A stretch of DNA of 64,000 bases from contig NZ_RJAD01000001.1 of NCBI RefSeq assembly GCF_003999995.1, positions 1,860,001 to 1,924,000 on the forward strand, given 5' to 3'. Source of the stretch: Microbacterium sulfonylureivorans. Its GTDB lineage: Bacteria > Actinomycetota > Actinomycetes > Actinomycetales > Microbacteriaceae. Made by a program: the position numbers and the translations under genes. Positions 1 to 9,528 of the stretch are shown here, piece by piece. The notes under the pieces are model-generated. The model was not told where the DNA came from. It was given only the letters and a program-made list of their open reading frames with translations, and searched no databases. Numbering within the stretch: the first letter of the stretch is position 1; each line of letters opens with the position of its first letter.

Positions 1-1
1 C

Positions 2-112
2 GGCACCACGGTCGGAAACGCCATGAACGAGGGGATCGTCAACCTCTTCGGCGGCGTCGGCACTCCCGAGGACATCGTCACGAAGATGGAAGACGCTGCG
101 GCGACGCTCTAG
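2..112 (+). CDS. C-terminal end of an ABC sugar-binding lipoprotein (partial)
   Basis: The frame is open from the window edge to a TAG at 110-112 and encodes the last 36 residues, ending in a helix-rich tail (PEDIVTKMEDAAATL). The 5' part lies outside the window. It ends 2 nt before the ATG of a sugar-type ABC permease, which is the usual place for the solute-binding protein in a binding protein-permease-permease operon of the CUT1 type. The tail resembles the C-terminal helix of such binding proteins, but the assignment rests mainly on context. It would deliver an oligosaccharide to the two permeases downstream. Confidence 0.6.
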   Translation, partial: GTTVGNAMNEGIVNLFGGVGTPEDIVTKMEDAAATL

Positions 113-114
113 CG

Positions 115-1104
115 ATGACCACCACCACTGCACCCGGGTCCGCGGTCTCCGCGGGCCCGGGCCCCTCCTCCGTTCGTTCGAAGCGCGCCGCGGGCCGGCG
201 CACCCGGACCGAGATCGTCATCTTCGTCGGGCCCGCGCTGTTCCTCTTCGTCGGCTTCGTGATCCTCCCGGTGATCCTGGCCGCGGTCTACAGCTTCTAC
301 CGCCTCCCGTCCGCGTTCCAGTGGAGCGATCTGAACCCCGAGAACTTCCTCGGGCTCGACAACTACGTCAGGGCTCTGACGACTCCCGAGTTCACCCGCG
401 CGATCGGCAACAACTTCTTCATCCTCGTGATGTCGCTGCTCATCCAGGGGCCGATCGCCATCGGCGTCGCACTCCTGCTCAATCGCAGCCTCAAGGGGCG
501 CGGCGCGCTCCGGCTGCTCATCTTCGTGCCGTACGTCCTCGCCGAGGTCATCGCCGGCCTCGCGTGGAAGCTGCTCCTGCAGCCCAACGGAGCGGTCAAC
601 GCCACGCTCGAGGCCATCGGACTCGGAGGCCTGGCGCGCAACTGGCTGGCAGACCCCGCCATCGCGCTGTGGACGATCTTCTTCATCCTCACCTGGAAGT
701 ACATCGGGTTCGGCATCATCCTCATGCTCGCCGGGCTCCAGGGGGTGCCCGACGAGCTGGCCGAGGCGGCGCAGATCGACGGCGCGAGCTGGTGGCAGGT
801 GCAGCGGTACATCACGATCCCGCTGCTCGCGCCGACCATCCGCATCTGGGCGTTCCTGTCGATCATCGGGTCGCTCCAGGTGTTCGACATGGTGTGGGTG
901 ACGGTCTCGCCGACCGTCCGCGGGATCGCGACCGAGACCATGGCCACCTACATGGTCCAGCAGGGCCAGTTCGCCGGGCAGCCCGGCTACGGCAGCGCGA
1001 TCGCCGTCATCCTCTTCGTCATCTCGCTGGCGGTCGCCCTCGTCTACCAGCGCTTCGCTCTGCGCCGCGACCTCGTCGGCGCCATCACCTCAGGGGTCCG
1101 CTGA
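115..1104 (+). CDS. Sugar ABC transporter permease (MalF-like)
   Basis: This 329-residue protein has a basic cytoplasmic N-terminus (to about residue 35), a first membrane segment (about 38-62) and further hydrophobic segments, as in MalF/UgpA-type CUT1 permeases. The EAA-type coupling loop is visible near residues 218-235 (ELAEAAQIDGASWWQVQRY). Its TGA overlaps the ATG of the next permease (ATGA), so the two are translationally coupled. No ATPase gene is seen in the operon, so a shared MsiK-type ATPase encoded elsewhere is likely; this is typical of actinobacterial sugar importers. The linked glycosidase and xylose genes suggest xylo-oligosaccharides or a related beta-glycoside as substrate, which is an inference. 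Confidence 0.9.
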   Translation: MTTTTAPGSAVSAGPGPSSVRSKRAAGRRTRTEIVIFVGPALFLFVGFVILPVILAAVYSFYRLPSAFQWSDLNPENFLGLDNYVRALTTPEFTRAIGNNFFILVMSLLIQGPIAIGVALLLNRSLKGRGALRLLIFVPYVLAEVIAGLAWKLLLQPNGAVNATLEAIGLGGLARNWLADPAIALWTIFFILTWKYIGFGIILMLAGLQGVPDELAEAAQIDGASWWQVQRYITIPLLAPTIRIWAFLSIIGSLQVFDMVWVTVSPTVRGIATETMATYMVQQGQFAGQPGYGSAIAVILFVISLAVALVYQRFALRRDLVGAITSGVR

Positions 1105-2003
1105 TGTCCTCCACCGTCGAACTCGAGCGTGAACTCGAGCAGGAGCCGGCGCCCGCGGGCGTCGCGGGTCGGCGCTTCGACTGGGGGCAGCCCTTCGTCT
1201 ATCTCGTCGCCCTCGTCGTCGTCGCGGTCGCCGTCGGGCCTGTCCTCTACGTCTTCATCGGCGGCTTCCGCACCACCGCGGACCTCAATGCGGACCCTGC
1301 GGGCATGCCCGACCCGTGGACCCTGCAGAACTGGACGACCGTGCTCACGGCGCCGCGGTTCTGGGGCAACGTGCTGGCGAGCACGTTCCTCGCCGTCGCG
1401 ACCACGGCGGGCACGGTCATCGCCGGGATCATGGCGGCCTTCGTGATCGCGCGGTACAGCTTCCGCGGCCGCGGCTTCCTCTACACGATGTTCGCGGCGG
1501 GGCTGATGTTCCCGCTGACCGTCGCCGCCCTTCCGCTGACACTGCTGCTGCGCACCCTCGGGCTCCACGGCACCTATCTCGGCGTCATCATCCCCGGGAT
1601 CGCGTTCGCCCTGCCCACGACGATCATCATCCTGGTCCCGTTCCTCCGGGCGATCCCCGCGGAGCTCGAGGAGGCGGCCGTCATCGACGGCAGCACGCGC
1701 ATCGGGTTCTTCTGGCGGATCCTGCTCCCGCTGTCGAAGCCGGCGCTCGTGACCGTCGGGATCCTCGCGTTCGTGGGCAGCTGGAACGGGTACCTCCTCC
1801 CGCTCCTCGTCATCAGCACGGGCTCGCTGCCGCAGGAGCTCTGGCCGCTCCCGCTCGGAGTGACGCAGTTCTCCTCGCAGTACTCGCAGGACACCGGAGC
1901 GGTGCTCGCCTACACCTCGCTGGCGATGATCCCCGCTCTGGCGTTCTTCCTGGCGATGGAGAAGCAGATCGTCGGCGGTCTCACGGGGGCGGTGAAGGGA
2001 TGA
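1104..2003 (+). CDS. Sugar ABC transporter permease (MalG-like)
   Basis: The 299-residue second permease has a charged N-terminus (residues 1-28) followed by about six membrane segments. Its EAA-type loop reads ELEEAAVIDGSTRIGFFWRI. It starts inside the stop codon of the upstream permease, and its own TGA overlaps the ATG of the GH3 gene (ATGA at 2000-2003), so all three are tightly coupled. It should pair with the upstream permease to form the membrane channel of a CUT1 importer. The ATG start is chosen because it gives the 4-nt overlap and a normal family length. Confidence 0.9.
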   Translation: MSSTVELERELEQEPAPAGVAGRRFDWGQPFVYLVALVVVAVAVGPVLYVFIGGFRTTADLNADPAGMPDPWTLQNWTTVLTAPRFWGNVLASTFLAVATTAGTVIAGIMAAFVIARYSFRGRGFLYTMFAAGLMFPLTVAALPLTLLLRTLGLHGTYLGVIIPGIAFALPTTIIILVPFLRAIPAELEEAAVIDGSTRIGFFWRILLPLSKPALVTVGILAFVGSWNGYLLPLLVISTGSLPQELWPLPLGVTQFSSQYSQDTGAVLAYTSLAMIPALAFFLAMEKQIVGGLTGAVKG

Positions 2004-4384
2004 CGCTCGATCACACCGAGGCGCCGGCTCCCGTCGCCGCTCCGTGGCGGGATGCCTCGCTCCCGATCGCCGACCGCGTCGAGGCGCTGATCGGTGCGAT
2101 GACCGTCGCCGAGAAGGTGGCGCAGCTGTACGGCGTGTGGGTCGGAGCATCCGAGGACGGCGATGACGTCGCCCCGCACCAGCACGACATGGACGACGAC
2201 GTCGACCTCGACGCCATCCTGCCGTCGGGGCTCGGGCAGCTCACCCGGCCGTTCGGCACCGCACCGGTCGATCCGGCGATGGGGGCGCTCTCCCTGATGC
2301 GCGCACAGCAGCGGATCGTGGCGGCGAGCAGGTTCGGCATCCCGGCGCTCGCGCACGAGGAGTGCCTCGCCGGCTTCGCGACCTGGGGCGCCACCGCGTA
2401 CCCGGTGCCGCTGAGCTGGGGCGCGTCGTTCGACCCCGACCTGGTGCGCGAGGTGGGCCGCCGCATCGGCGCCGACATGCGCGCGGTCGGCGTGCACCAA
2501 GGCCTCGCGCCCGTTCTCGACGTCGTGCGCGACGCCCGCTGGGGGCGAGTGGAGGAGACCATCGGCGAGGACCCGTACCTCGTCGGCACCGTGGCCACCG
2601 CGTACATCCAGGGCGTGGAGTCGGCCGGGGTGGTCGCGACGCTGAAGCACTTCGTCGGATACTCGGCCTCGAAGGGCGGCCGCAACCTCGCGCCGGTCTC
2701 CGTCGGCCGACGCGAACTCGCCGACGTGCTCCTGCCGCCGTTCGAGATGGCGATCCGAGAGAGCGGCGTGCGGTCGGTGATGAACTCCTACACCGATGTC
2801 GACGGCATCCCGACGGCGGCCGACGCATCGCTGCTCACGGCTCTGCTGCGGGAGGAGTGGGGCTTCGAGGGCACGGTGGTCGCGGACTACTTCTCGATCG
2901 CCTTCCTCAAGGAGCTGCACGGCTACAGCGAGAGCTGGACGGATGCCGCGCGCGACGCGCTCGCCGCCGGCATCGACGTCGAGCTGCCCACCGTCAAGAC
3001 GTTCGGCCCGGCGCTCGTCCGCTCCGTCGAGGCCGGCGACGTGGACGAGAGGCTCGTCGATCGGGCGCTGCGCCGGGTGCTCCGTCAGAAGGCGGAGCTC
3101 GGGATGCTCGACCCCGACTGGTCGCCGATCCCACCGGCGCTCGCCGGCCGACCCGACGCGCTCGCCGGGACGGGCGACGACGTGCGGGGGAGCGTCGACC
3201 TCGACTCGCCGCAGAACCGGACCCTTGCCCGGCGGCTCGCCGAGGAGGCCGTGGTGCTGCTGTCGAACGACGGCGCGCTCCCCTTGGGGCGACCGCGAAG
3301 GATCGCGGTCGTCGGTCCCGTCGCCGCTGACCCGTACGCGGTGCTCGGCTGCTATTCGTTCCCCTCGCACGTGGGGGTGCGGCATCCGGAGACGCCCATC
3401 GGGATCTCGCTGCCGACCCTCCGCGATGCGGTCGGGGCAGAGTTCGCGGATGCCGAGATCGTCTTCGCGCTCGGAACGACCGTCGATGGGGGCGAGACCG
3501 ACGGATTCGACGAGGCGGTGGCCGCGGCATCCGGGGCCGACGTCGTCGTGATCGCGCTCGGCGACCGCGCGGGCCTGTTCGGCCGCGGCACGAGCGGCGA
3601 GGGGTGCGACGTCGCCGACCTCTCGCTGCCCGGGGCGCAGCAGCAGCTGCTCGACGCGGTGCTCGACGCTGGGACTCCGACGATCGTCACGCTGCTCGCC
3701 GGGCGTCCGTACGCGCTCGGCTCGGCGCCGGACCGCGCCGCGGCGATCGTGCAGACCTTCTTCGCCGGCGAGGAGGGGACGGGCGCGATCGCCGGGGTGC
3801 TCAGCGGTCGCGTCAACCCCAGCGGCCGGCTGCCGGTCAGCGTTCCGCGCGACCCCGGCGCGCAGCCGTCGACGTACCTCGCGGCGAAGCTGGCCCGGCG
3901 CAACGAGGTGTCCAACATCGACCCCACGGCTGCGTTCGCGTTCGGGCACGGTCTCGGATACGCGCCGTTCGTGTGGTCGGATGCCTCGGCCTCCGCCTCC
4001 GAGCTGTCCGTCGACGGCTCCGTCACCGTGTCGATCCACGTGGGCAACGCCGGTGACCGCGACGGCGTGGAGGTCGTCCAGCTGTACCTCCACGACCCGG
4101 TCGCGTCGGTCGTGCGCCCCGTCCAGCGACTCATCGCCTACGCCCGGGTGCCGCTCGCGGCCGGCGCGCGGGCACGCGTGTCGTTCGAGGTGCCCGCAGA
4201 CCTGGTGTCGTTCACGGGCGCGGACGGCCGGCGCATCGTCGAGCCGGGTGAGCTCGTGCTCGGCTTCGGCCGATCGAGCGCCGAGATCGTCGCCACGCGC
4301 GCGGTGCGCCTGGTCGGCGACACGCGCGTCGTCGGTCGGGACCGCGCGCTGCACGCGATCGTCGCGGTGACGCCCGACGCCTGA
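2000..4384 (+). CDS. Glycoside hydrolase family 3 (beta-glucosidase/beta-xylosidase)
   Basis: The 794-residue protein has a GH3 N-terminal barrel, a GH3 C-terminal domain and a fibronectin III-like C-terminal domain (about 670-770). The conserved KHF is at residues 216-218 and the nucleophile Asp is residue 296 in the motif TVVADYFS. No signal peptide is seen, so it should act in the cytoplasm on oligosaccharides brought in by the coupled permeases, releasing monosaccharides from the non-reducing end. Proximity to xylA and xylB favours a beta-xylosidase role, but GH3 members also cleave beta-glucosides or arabinosides, and sequence alone does not settle this. The start overlaps the upstream stop by 4 nt. 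Confidence 0.92.
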   Translation: MTLDHTEAPAPVAAPWRDASLPIADRVEALIGAMTVAEKVAQLYGVWVGASEDGDDVAPHQHDMDDDVDLDAILPSGLGQLTRPFGTAPVDPAMGALSLMRAQQRIVAASRFGIPALAHEECLAGFATWGATAYPVPLSWGASFDPDLVREVGRRIGADMRAVGVHQGLAPVLDVVRDARWGRVEETIGEDPYLVGTVATAYIQGVESAGVVATLKHFVGYSASKGGRNLAPVSVGRRELADVLLPPFEMAIRESGVRSVMNSYTDVDGIPTAADASLLTALLREEWGFEGTVVADYFSIAFLKELHGYSESWTDAARDALAAGIDVELPTVKTFGPALVRSVEAGDVDERLVDRALRRVLRQKAELGMLDPDWSPIPPALAGRPDALAGTGDDVRGSVDLDSPQNRTLARRLAEEAVVLLSNDGALPLGRPRRIAVVGPVAADPYAVLGCYSFPSHVGVRHPETPIGISLPTLRDAVGAEFADAEIVFALGTTVDGGETDGFDEAVAAASGADVVVIALGDRAGLFGRGTSGEGCDVADLSLPGAQQQLLDAVLDAGTPTIVTLLAGRPYALGSAPDRAAAIVQTFFAGEEGTGAIAGVLSGRVNPSGRLPVSVPRDPGAQPSTYLAAKLARRNEVSNIDPTAAFAFGHGLGYAPFVWSDASASASELSVDGSVTVSIHVGNAGDRDGVEVVQLYLHDPVASVVRPVQRLIAYARVPLAAGARARVSFEVPADLVSFTGADGRRIVEPGELVLGFGRSSAEIVATRAVRLVGDTRVVGRDRALHAIVAVTPDA

Positions 4385-4388
4385 CGAG

Positions 4389-4427
4389 GATGCCGGGGCT
4401 CCGCGTTCCCCGCGGGGCCCCGGCATC
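4389..4427. terminator. Strong 17-bp hairpin after the GH3 gene
   Basis: Arms 4389-4405 and 4411-4427 pair over 17 bp with one G-U pair and a 5-nt loop (TTCCC). It begins 4 nt after the GH3 stop. No T-run follows, as is common for actinobacterial terminators. The outer part of the stem is the GGATGCC/GGCATCC pair that recurs across this window. Confidence 0.7.
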
Positions 4428-4554
4428 CCGTCCCTGCCCGGCCCGCCCCGGCATCCCGTCCCTGCCCATCCCTGCCCGGCCCTGCCCGGCCCTGCCCGGC
4501 CCTGCCCGGCCCTGCCCTGCCCGGCCCTCTCCTCTCCTCTCCTCTCCTCTCCTC
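4422..4554. repeat. Simple-sequence repeat tract
   Basis: An 18-nt direct repeat (GGCATCCCGTCCCTGCCC) lies at about 4422-4439 and 4450-4467. It is followed by four perfect copies of the decamer CCTGCCCGGC (4471-4510), a degenerate copy, and then a pentamer run of CTCTC type (about 4527-4554). The tract is non-coding and lies between the convergent ends of the GH3 and LacI genes. The rest of the 385-nt spacer (4385-4769) shows only the flanking hairpins. Confidence 0.85.
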
Positions 4555-4573
4555 GGGTTTGGGGCGCGCTCTG

Positions 4574-4606
4574 TCGTTCGGGGCGTACCACGTGCGCCCC
4601 GAACGA
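4574..4606. repeat. Intergenic inverted repeat
   Basis: Arms TCGTTCGGGGCG (4574-4585) and CGCCCCGAACGA (4595-4606) are perfect complements around a 9-nt loop. The right-arm core CCCCGAACGAT is repeated at 4617-4627. It sits between convergent genes and may act as a bidirectional terminator. Confidence 0.6.
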
Positions 4607-4769
4607 TGTCGTGGGCCCCGAACGATCTCGTAGGACGCAGCCGAGCGCCAGCGGTCGCCGCACCGGTGCCGAGCGGGGGTCCGGGGCGCGTTCCGTGGCG
4701 GGTCGACGGCGTGTCACGGCGTGTTGTGGCGTGTTCGCGCCCCGGATCGACGGCGATGCCCTCGGGAGA

Positions 4770-5777
4770 TCAGCCCGGGAGCGGGGCCGTGCTGCCGCGC
4801 ACGACGAGGTGCGTCGCGAGGTCCATGCGGAGGGTGTCGACGGTGGCGCCGTCGGCGAGGCGAAGGGCCAGGCGGGTCGCCTCCTCGCCCATGCGGCGCA
4901 GCGGCTGGTGGACCGTGGTGAGCTGCGGGCTCATCCAGCGCGAGAGTGCGATGTCGTCGTAGCCGACGACGGAGAGGTCGTCGGGCACGCTCAGGCCGGC
5001 CGCCGAGCCTGCGGCGATCACGCCGAGCGCCTGCAGGTCGCTGCCGGCGAAGAACGCGGTCGGCGGGTCGGCGAGCTGGAGCAGATCGCGTGCGTGGGTC
5101 TCGCCACCGCCGGGGTGGAAGTCGCCGAAGCGGATCAGGTCGGGGTCGATCGGCAGTCCCGCCGCGTTCATCGCGGAGCGGTAGCCGTCGACCCGGGCCA
5201 GCGAGCACATCATGTCCTCCGGGCCGGTGATGGCCGCGATGCGCCGATGGCCGAGCTCGATGAGGTGGCGCGTGGCCATGAGCCCGCCCGACCAGTTGGC
5301 CGACCCGACCGACGGCACGTCGGGCGAGGGGTCGCCGGCGGGGTCGACGATGACGAAGGGGATGCCGCGGGACCGGAGCTTCTCGCGGTAGCGGGCCTCG
5401 ATGTCGGAGAACACCAGGATGACGCCCACCGGCCGCCGGCGCAGCACGCCGTCGATCCAGTCGGCGGAGGGGGCGTGCCGGTCGCCGCTGACGGTGAGGA
5501 CCACGGAGAGGCCGGCGGCGTGTGCGACGTCCTCCACACCCTCGATGACCTCCATCGACCAGCTCGGCTCGAGCTCGTGGAAGACGAGCTCGACGAACTC
5601 GCTGCGCTGCGCCGAGTTGCGTCGGCGGTATCCGTGACGGGCGAGATGCTCCTCGAGGCGGGCGCGGGTGGCCGGCGAGACGTCGGTGCGTCCGTTGAGC
5701 ACCTTCGACATCGTGGCCAGCGAGACGCCGGCCTCGGCCGCGATCTCGGCCAGAGTCACCCGTGGCGTATCGGACAT
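4770..5777 (-). CDS. LacI-family transcriptional repressor
   Basis: The 335-residue protein has an N-terminal LacI helix-turn-helix (about residues 7-35, [20 protein letters not shown]) and hinge, followed by a periplasmic-binding-protein-like sugar domain (about 60-330). It lies between the GH3/permease operon and xylA and is divergent from xylA, so it most likely controls the xylose or xylo-oligosaccharide genes, binding near 5865-5879. The ATG at 5775-5777 is preceded by TACCAT (ATGGTA on the plus strand, 5784-5789) with a 6-nt gap and no Shine-Dalgarno sequence, so the mRNA is probably leaderless. The effector sugar is not readable from sequence. Confidence 0.92.
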   Translation of the reverse strand: MSDTPRVTLAEIAAEAGVSLATMSKVLNGRTDVSPATRARLEEHLARHGYRRRNSAQRSEFVELVFHELEPSWSMEVIEGVEDVAHAAGLSVVLTVSGDRHAPSADWIDGVLRRRPVGVILVFSDIEARYREKLRSRGIPFVIVDPAGDPSPDVPSVGSANWSGGLMATRHLIELGHRRIAAITGPEDMMCSLARVDGYRSAMNAAGLPIDPDLIRFGDFHPGGGETHARDLLQLADPPTAFFAGSDLQALGVIAAGSAAGLSVPDDLSVVGYDDIALSRWMSPQLTTVHQPLRRMGEEATRLALRLADGATVDTLRMDLATHLVVRGSTAPLPG

Positions 5778-5829
5778 GCGTCGATGGTAGCGCCCGAAAG
5801 TATCGGACGCGCGACTCGCAAGTGTCGAC

Positions 5830-5879
5830 GGATGCCGGTGGACGCGGCATCCGTCATGGTATAGGTTGTCGTCAACAAC
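5830..5879 (+). promoter_or_regulatory. lacI-xylA divergent region with candidate operator
   Basis: An imperfect palindrome GTTGT-CGTCA-ACAAC lies at 5865-5879, overlapping a TATAGG box (5860-5865) that could be the xylA -10. Just upstream, GGATGCC (5830-5836) and GGCATCC (5846-5852) form an inverted pair. LacI-type proteins bind short palindromes, so the neighbouring repressor is the expected ligand. No footprint or second copy in the window supports this. Confidence 0.45.
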
Positions 5880-5926
5880 ATTTAGTTCACCGTCGAACCG
5901 TGTTCGTCGCCGAATCGAGGAGCGTC

Positions 5927-7114
5927 ATGCCCACCCCCACTCCCGCCGACAAGTTCTCCTTCGGCCTCTGGACCGTCGGCTACAACGGCACCGATCCCTT
6001 CGGCGGGCCGACCCGCAACGCCCTCGACGTCGTGCACGTGGTCGAGAAGCTCGCCGAGCTGGGCGCCTACGGGCTCACGTTCCACGACGACGACCTCTTC
6101 GCCTTCGGCTCGTCCGACGCGCAGCGCCAGAACCAGATCGACCGCCTGAAGGGCGCCCTCGCCGGCACCGGCCTCATCGTGCCGATGGTCACGACGAACC
6201 TCTTCTCCGCTCCGGTGTTCAAGGACGGCGGCTTCACGGCCAACGACCGCGACGTGCGTCGCTTCGCGCTGCGCAAGGTCTTCCGTCAGCTCGACCTCGG
6301 CGCCGAGCTCGGCGCCAAGACGTTCGTCATGTGGGGCGGCCGCGAGGGCGCCGAGTACGACTCGGCCAAGGACATCCGCCAGGCGCTCGAGCGCTACCGC
6401 GAGGCCGTGAACCTGCTCGGCGACTACGTGACCGACAAGGGTTACGACATCCGCTTCGCGATCGAGCCGAAGCCGAACGAGCCCCGCGGCGACATCCTCC
6501 TGCCCACGCTCGGCCACGCGATCGCGTTCATCGACTCGCTCGAGCGCCCCGAGCTCGTCGGACTCAACCCCGAGGTCGGCCACGAGCAGATGGCGGGGCT
6601 GAACTTCGCCGCCGGAATCGCGCAGGCGCTGTTCCACGGCAAGCTCTTCCACATCGACCTCAACGGCCAGCGCGGCATCAAGTACGACCAGGACCTCGTG
6701 TTCGGGCACGGCGACCTGCACAACGCGTTCGCGCTCGTCGATCTGCTCGAGAACGGCGGCCCCGGCGGGGTGCCGGCGTACGAGGGTCCGCGCCACTTCG
6801 ACTACAAGCCGAGCCGCACCGAGGACGAGAAGGGCGTATGGGAGTCCGCCGCGGCCAACATGACGACCTACCTCCTCCTCAAGGAGCGCGCGGCCGCGTT
6901 CCGCGCCGACCCCGAGGTGCAGGAGGCGCTCGAAGCCGCCAAGGTGTTCGAGCTGTCGACCCCGACCCTCAACCCCGGTGAGTCGTACGATGACTTCCTC
7001 GCGGACCGCTCCGCCTACGAGGAGTTCGACACCGGCGCGTACCTCGGCGGCAAGGGCGGCGGCTTCGTCCGTCTGCAGCAGCTCGCGACCGAGCACCTGC
7101 TCGGCGCCCGCTGA
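5927..7114 (+). CDS. xylA: Xylose isomerase
   Basis: The 395-residue protein interconverts D-xylose and D-xylulose in the cytoplasm and matches the group I (actinobacterial) xylose isomerases in length. Visible active-site residues are His53 and Asp56 in TFHDDDL, Glu180 and Lys182 in IEPKPNE, and the metal ligands Glu216 and His219 in NPEVGHE. Start ATG 5927 follows a GAGGAG-like site (5917-5922). The gene is followed by xylB after a 102-nt spacer containing a long inverted repeat, so co-transcription may be modulated. Repression by the divergent LacI-type protein is likely. Confidence 0.97.
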   Translation: MPTPTPADKFSFGLWTVGYNGTDPFGGPTRNALDVVHVVEKLAELGAYGLTFHDDDLFAFGSSDAQRQNQIDRLKGALAGTGLIVPMVTTNLFSAPVFKDGGFTANDRDVRRFALRKVFRQLDLGAELGAKTFVMWGGREGAEYDSAKDIRQALERYREAVNLLGDYVTDKGYDIRFAIEPKPNEPRGDILLPTLGHAIAFIDSLERPELVGLNPEVGHEQMAGLNFAAGIAQALFHGKLFHIDLNGQRGIKYDQDLVFGHGDLHNAFALVDLLENGGPGGVPAYEGPRHFDYKPSRTEDEKGVWESAAANMTTYLLLKERAAAFRADPEVQEALEAAKVFELSTPTLNPGESYDDFLADRSAYEEFDTGAYLGGKGGGFVRLQQLATEHLLGAR

Positions 7115-7132
7115 CCCCACCTCGCCAGACTT

Positions 7133-7194
7133 CGTTCGTGTGGAGTAGGTCGCGTTGCGTTCGCGCAGGCTGCGCGACCTACTCCACACAAACG
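7133..7194. repeat. 22-bp inverted repeat between xylA and xylB
   Basis: Arms 7133-7154 and 7173-7194 are complementary at 21 of 22 positions around an 18-nt loop; the inner 17 bp (7138-7154/7173-7189) are perfect. No T-tract follows. In the transcript it would fold into a very stable hairpin between the isomerase and kinase messages and could stabilise the xylA 3' end or reduce read-through. Confidence 0.85.
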
Positions 7195-7216
7195 GCCTGA
7201 GCTCGAAGGAGTGCAC

Positions 7217-8521
7217 GTGACTCTCGTGATGGGCGTCGACTCGTCGACCCAGTCCTGCAAGGTGCTGATCGCGGATGCCGCCACCGGCGCCGTCGTGCGC
7301 GAAGGGCGTGCCACCCACCCGGGCGGCACCGAGGTCGACCCGGCCGCGTGGTGGGAGGCGCTCCAGGCGGCGATCGCCGGCGCCGGCGGCCTCGACGACG
7401 TCGAGGCGTGGGCCATCGGCGGGCAGCAGCACGGCATGGTCGCGCTCGACGAGGCCGGGCGGGTCATCCGTCCCGCCCTGCTGTGGAACGACACCCGATC
7501 GGCGGGCGCGGCCGCCGATCTGACCGCGGAGTTCGGCGCCGAGGAGCTCGCGCGGCGCACCGGCCTCGTGCCCGTGGCGTCGTTCACCCTCACCAAGCTC
7601 CGGTGGCTGCGCGACAGCGAGCCCGAGAACGCGGCGCGCGTCGCGGCTGTCGCCCTGCCGCACGACTGGCTCACGTGGCGGATTCGCGGCTTCGGGCCGG
7701 TGGGCGAGTCGCCGCGCGGTCCCGTCCTCGACGAGCTCGTCACGGACCGATCGGATGCCTCGGGCACAGGCTACTGGGATCCGGCGACCGGCGGCTATGA
7801 CCGCGAGCTCCTCGTCGCGGCGCTCGGCCGCGACGCCGCGCTTCCGCGCGTGCTCGGCCCCGACGAATGGGTCGAGGACGAGGCCGGACGCCGCGTGGGC
7901 GGTGGGGCCGGCGACAACGCCGGCGCCGCGCTCGGTCTCGGAGCCGGGCCGGGCGACGTCGTCGTCTCGATCGGCACCAGCGGCACCGTCTTCGCCGTGA
8001 GCGACGAGCGCACGATCGACCCGACGGGCACGGTCGCCGGCTTCGCGGACTGCACGGGCCGGTTCCTGCCCCTCGTCGCGACGCTCAACGCCGCACGCGT
8101 GCTCGACGCCGTCGCGGGGCTGCTCGGAGTCGATCACGCCGAGCTCAGCCGCCTCGCGCTGGCCGCACAGCCCGGTGCGGGCGGGCTCGCGCTGGTGCCG
8201 TACTTCGAGGGCGAGCGCACCCCGAATCTCCCCGACGCGACGGCAGCGCTCACCGGCATGACGCTCGCCTCGACCACGCGCGAGAACCTCGCCCGCGCCG
8301 CTGTCGAGGGCATGCTGAGCGGCCTGGCCGCCGGTCTCGAGGCTCTGCGCGGACTCGGCGTCCCCCTCGACCGCGCCCTGCTCATCGGCGGCGGTGCCCA
8401 GTCCGAGGCCGTCCGTGCCATCGCTCCACTCGTGCTCGGGCTCGCCGTCGAGGTCCCCGTCCCGGGCGAGTACGTCGCGCTCGGCGCGGCGCGCCAGGCC
8501 GCCGCCGTGCTCGACGCCTGA
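7217..8521 (+). CDS. xylB: Xylulokinase (FGGY family)
   Basis: The 434-residue kinase phosphorylates D-xylulose to xylulose 5-phosphate, which feeds the pentose phosphate pathway. It has the N-terminal sugar-kinase motif [13 protein letters not shown], the IGGQQHGMV substrate segment (about residue 73), the second-domain [10 protein letters not shown] (about 253-262) and the C-terminal [17 protein letters not shown] 7217 is preferred because AAGGAG (7206-7211) lies 5 nt upstream; the earlier GTG at 7211 overlaps that ribosome-binding site. At 434 residues it is slightly shorter than many homologues, but the motifs are complete. Confidence 0.94.
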   Translation: MTLVMGVDSSTQSCKVLIADAATGAVVREGRATHPGGTEVDPAAWWEALQAAIAGAGGLDDVEAWAIGGQQHGMVALDEAGRVIRPALLWNDTRSAGAAADLTAEFGAEELARRTGLVPVASFTLTKLRWLRDSEPENAARVAAVALPHDWLTWRIRGFGPVGESPRGPVLDELVTDRSDASGTGYWDPATGGYDRELLVAALGRDAALPRVLGPDEWVEDEAGRRVGGGAGDNAGAALGLGAGPGDVVVSIGTSGTVFAVSDERTIDPTGTVAGFADCTGRFLPLVATLNAARVLDAVAGLLGVDHAELSRLALAAQPGAGGLALVPYFEGERTPNLPDATAALTGMTLASTTRENLARAAVEGMLSGLAAGLEALRGLGVPLDRALLIGGGAQSEAVRAIAPLVLGLAVEVPVPGEYVALGAARQAAAVLDA

Positions 8522-8530
8522 CCCGCGGTC

Positions 8531-8585
8531 GAGAGCGCACGAATCACGCTTCGGCGTGAACTGCGAGTGTGATTCGTGCGCTCTC
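8531..8585. repeat. 17-bp inverted repeat after xylB
   Basis: Arms GAGAGCGCACGAATCAC (8531-8547) and its perfect complement (8569-8585) flank a 21-nt loop. A competing small hairpin CACGC-TTCG-GCGTG (8545-8558) uses the end of the left arm. It sits 10 nt after the xylB stop and is a probable terminator or 3'-end stabiliser. Confidence 0.75.
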
Positions 8586-8647
8586 GGGCGCCGCGGTCGT
8601 TCGCGCGCCCCGGTGCGCGCACGAACGGCGTGGGGGAGGATGGGCGC

Positions 8648-9481
8648 GTGGCCGAGCGGAACGACCTCGACGAGATCGCGGCGGAGCTCTACGCGCTCCC
8701 GCCCGCGGAGTTCACTGCGGCCCGCAACGGCCGCGCCGGCATGGCCGACCGCGCGATCGCCGCGCAGGTCAAGGCGCTGCGCAAGCCCACGGTCGCGGCC
8801 TGGGCCGTGAACCTGCTCGCCCGCAACGGGCAGCTGGGCGATGCGCTCGAACTCGCGTCGGCGCTGCGCGAGGCACAGGAAGACCTCGACGCCGCAGAGC
8901 TCTCGCGCCTCGGTCGGCAGCGCCGAGCCCTCGTCGCCGCGCTCGCGACGCAGGCGGTCGGTCTCGCGAAGGACGCCGGGGTCGCCGTGAGCGCCGCCGC
9001 GCGCGACGACGTCGAGAAGACGATCAACGCGGCGGTGATGGATGCCTCGGCCGCCGCGGCCGTCATGACGGCGCGGCTCGTGACTCCGCTCGAGGCGGGG
9101 ACGTTCGAGGCGGCCGATCTCGCCGACGCCGTGGGCGGCTCCGTCCCCGGGGTCGTGGCCCCTCCGCAGCGCGACGACCTCGCCGAGCGCCGGGCGCGAA
9201 AGGCTGCCGAGAAGGCCGCGCGCGAGGCGGAGCGCGCCGCGAACGAGGCCGAGCGCGAGCTCGCGCGAGTGGACGCGCAGCGCCAGAAGCTCCAGGAGCG
9301 GGTCGACCACGTGGCGGAGCGGATCGACGACCTGCGCCGCGACCTGGAGCGGCTCGAGGGAGAGCAGGCGAAGGCGACGACCGCGCTCGCCGAGATCGAG
9401 GAGGAGCGGGATGCCGCGGCATCCCGTGCCCGCGCAGCGGTGAAGGACGCCGAGCGCGCACGCACCGCCATCGCCGACTGA
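8648..9481 (+). CDS. Conserved hypothetical coiled-coil protein
   Basis: Start GTG 8648 is chosen because GGGGAGGA (8634-8641) lies at proper spacing; the longer frame upstream is unusually Arg/Pro-rich. The protein has 277 residues. The N-terminal part contains ELYALPPAEF and an ALRKPTVAAWAVNLLAR segment that I recognise as typical of a widespread but uncharacterised actinobacterial family. Residues about 180-275 form a long Ala/Glu/Arg-rich coiled coil. There are no signal peptide or membrane segments. The function is unknown. Confidence 0.8.
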   Translation: MAERNDLDEIAAELYALPPAEFTAARNGRAGMADRAIAAQVKALRKPTVAAWAVNLLARNGQLGDALELASALREAQEDLDAAELSRLGRQRRALVAALATQAVGLAKDAGVAVSAAARDDVEKTINAAVMDASAAAAVMTARLVTPLEAGTFEAADLADAVGGSVPGVVAPPQRDDLAERRARKAAEKAAREAERAANEAERELARVDAQRQKLQERVDHVAERIDDLRRDLERLEGEQAKATTALAEIEEERDAAASRARAAVKDAERARTAIAD

Positions 9482-9528
9482 CCGCGATCTCACAGACGTT
9501 TCGTAGACGGCGTGCATAGCGTGGGGTC

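Noticed and set aside
1910..4717. Very long open frame on the minus strand across the GH3 gene
   Set aside because: It is antisense to a clear GH3 enzyme, rich in Arg, Gly and Asp, with no motif. High GC content leaves many such antisense frames open.
5882..9517. 1211-codon minus-strand open frame over xylA, xylB and the coiled-coil gene
   Set aside because: It spans three well-supported genes on the other strand, has antisense composition and no recognisable domain.
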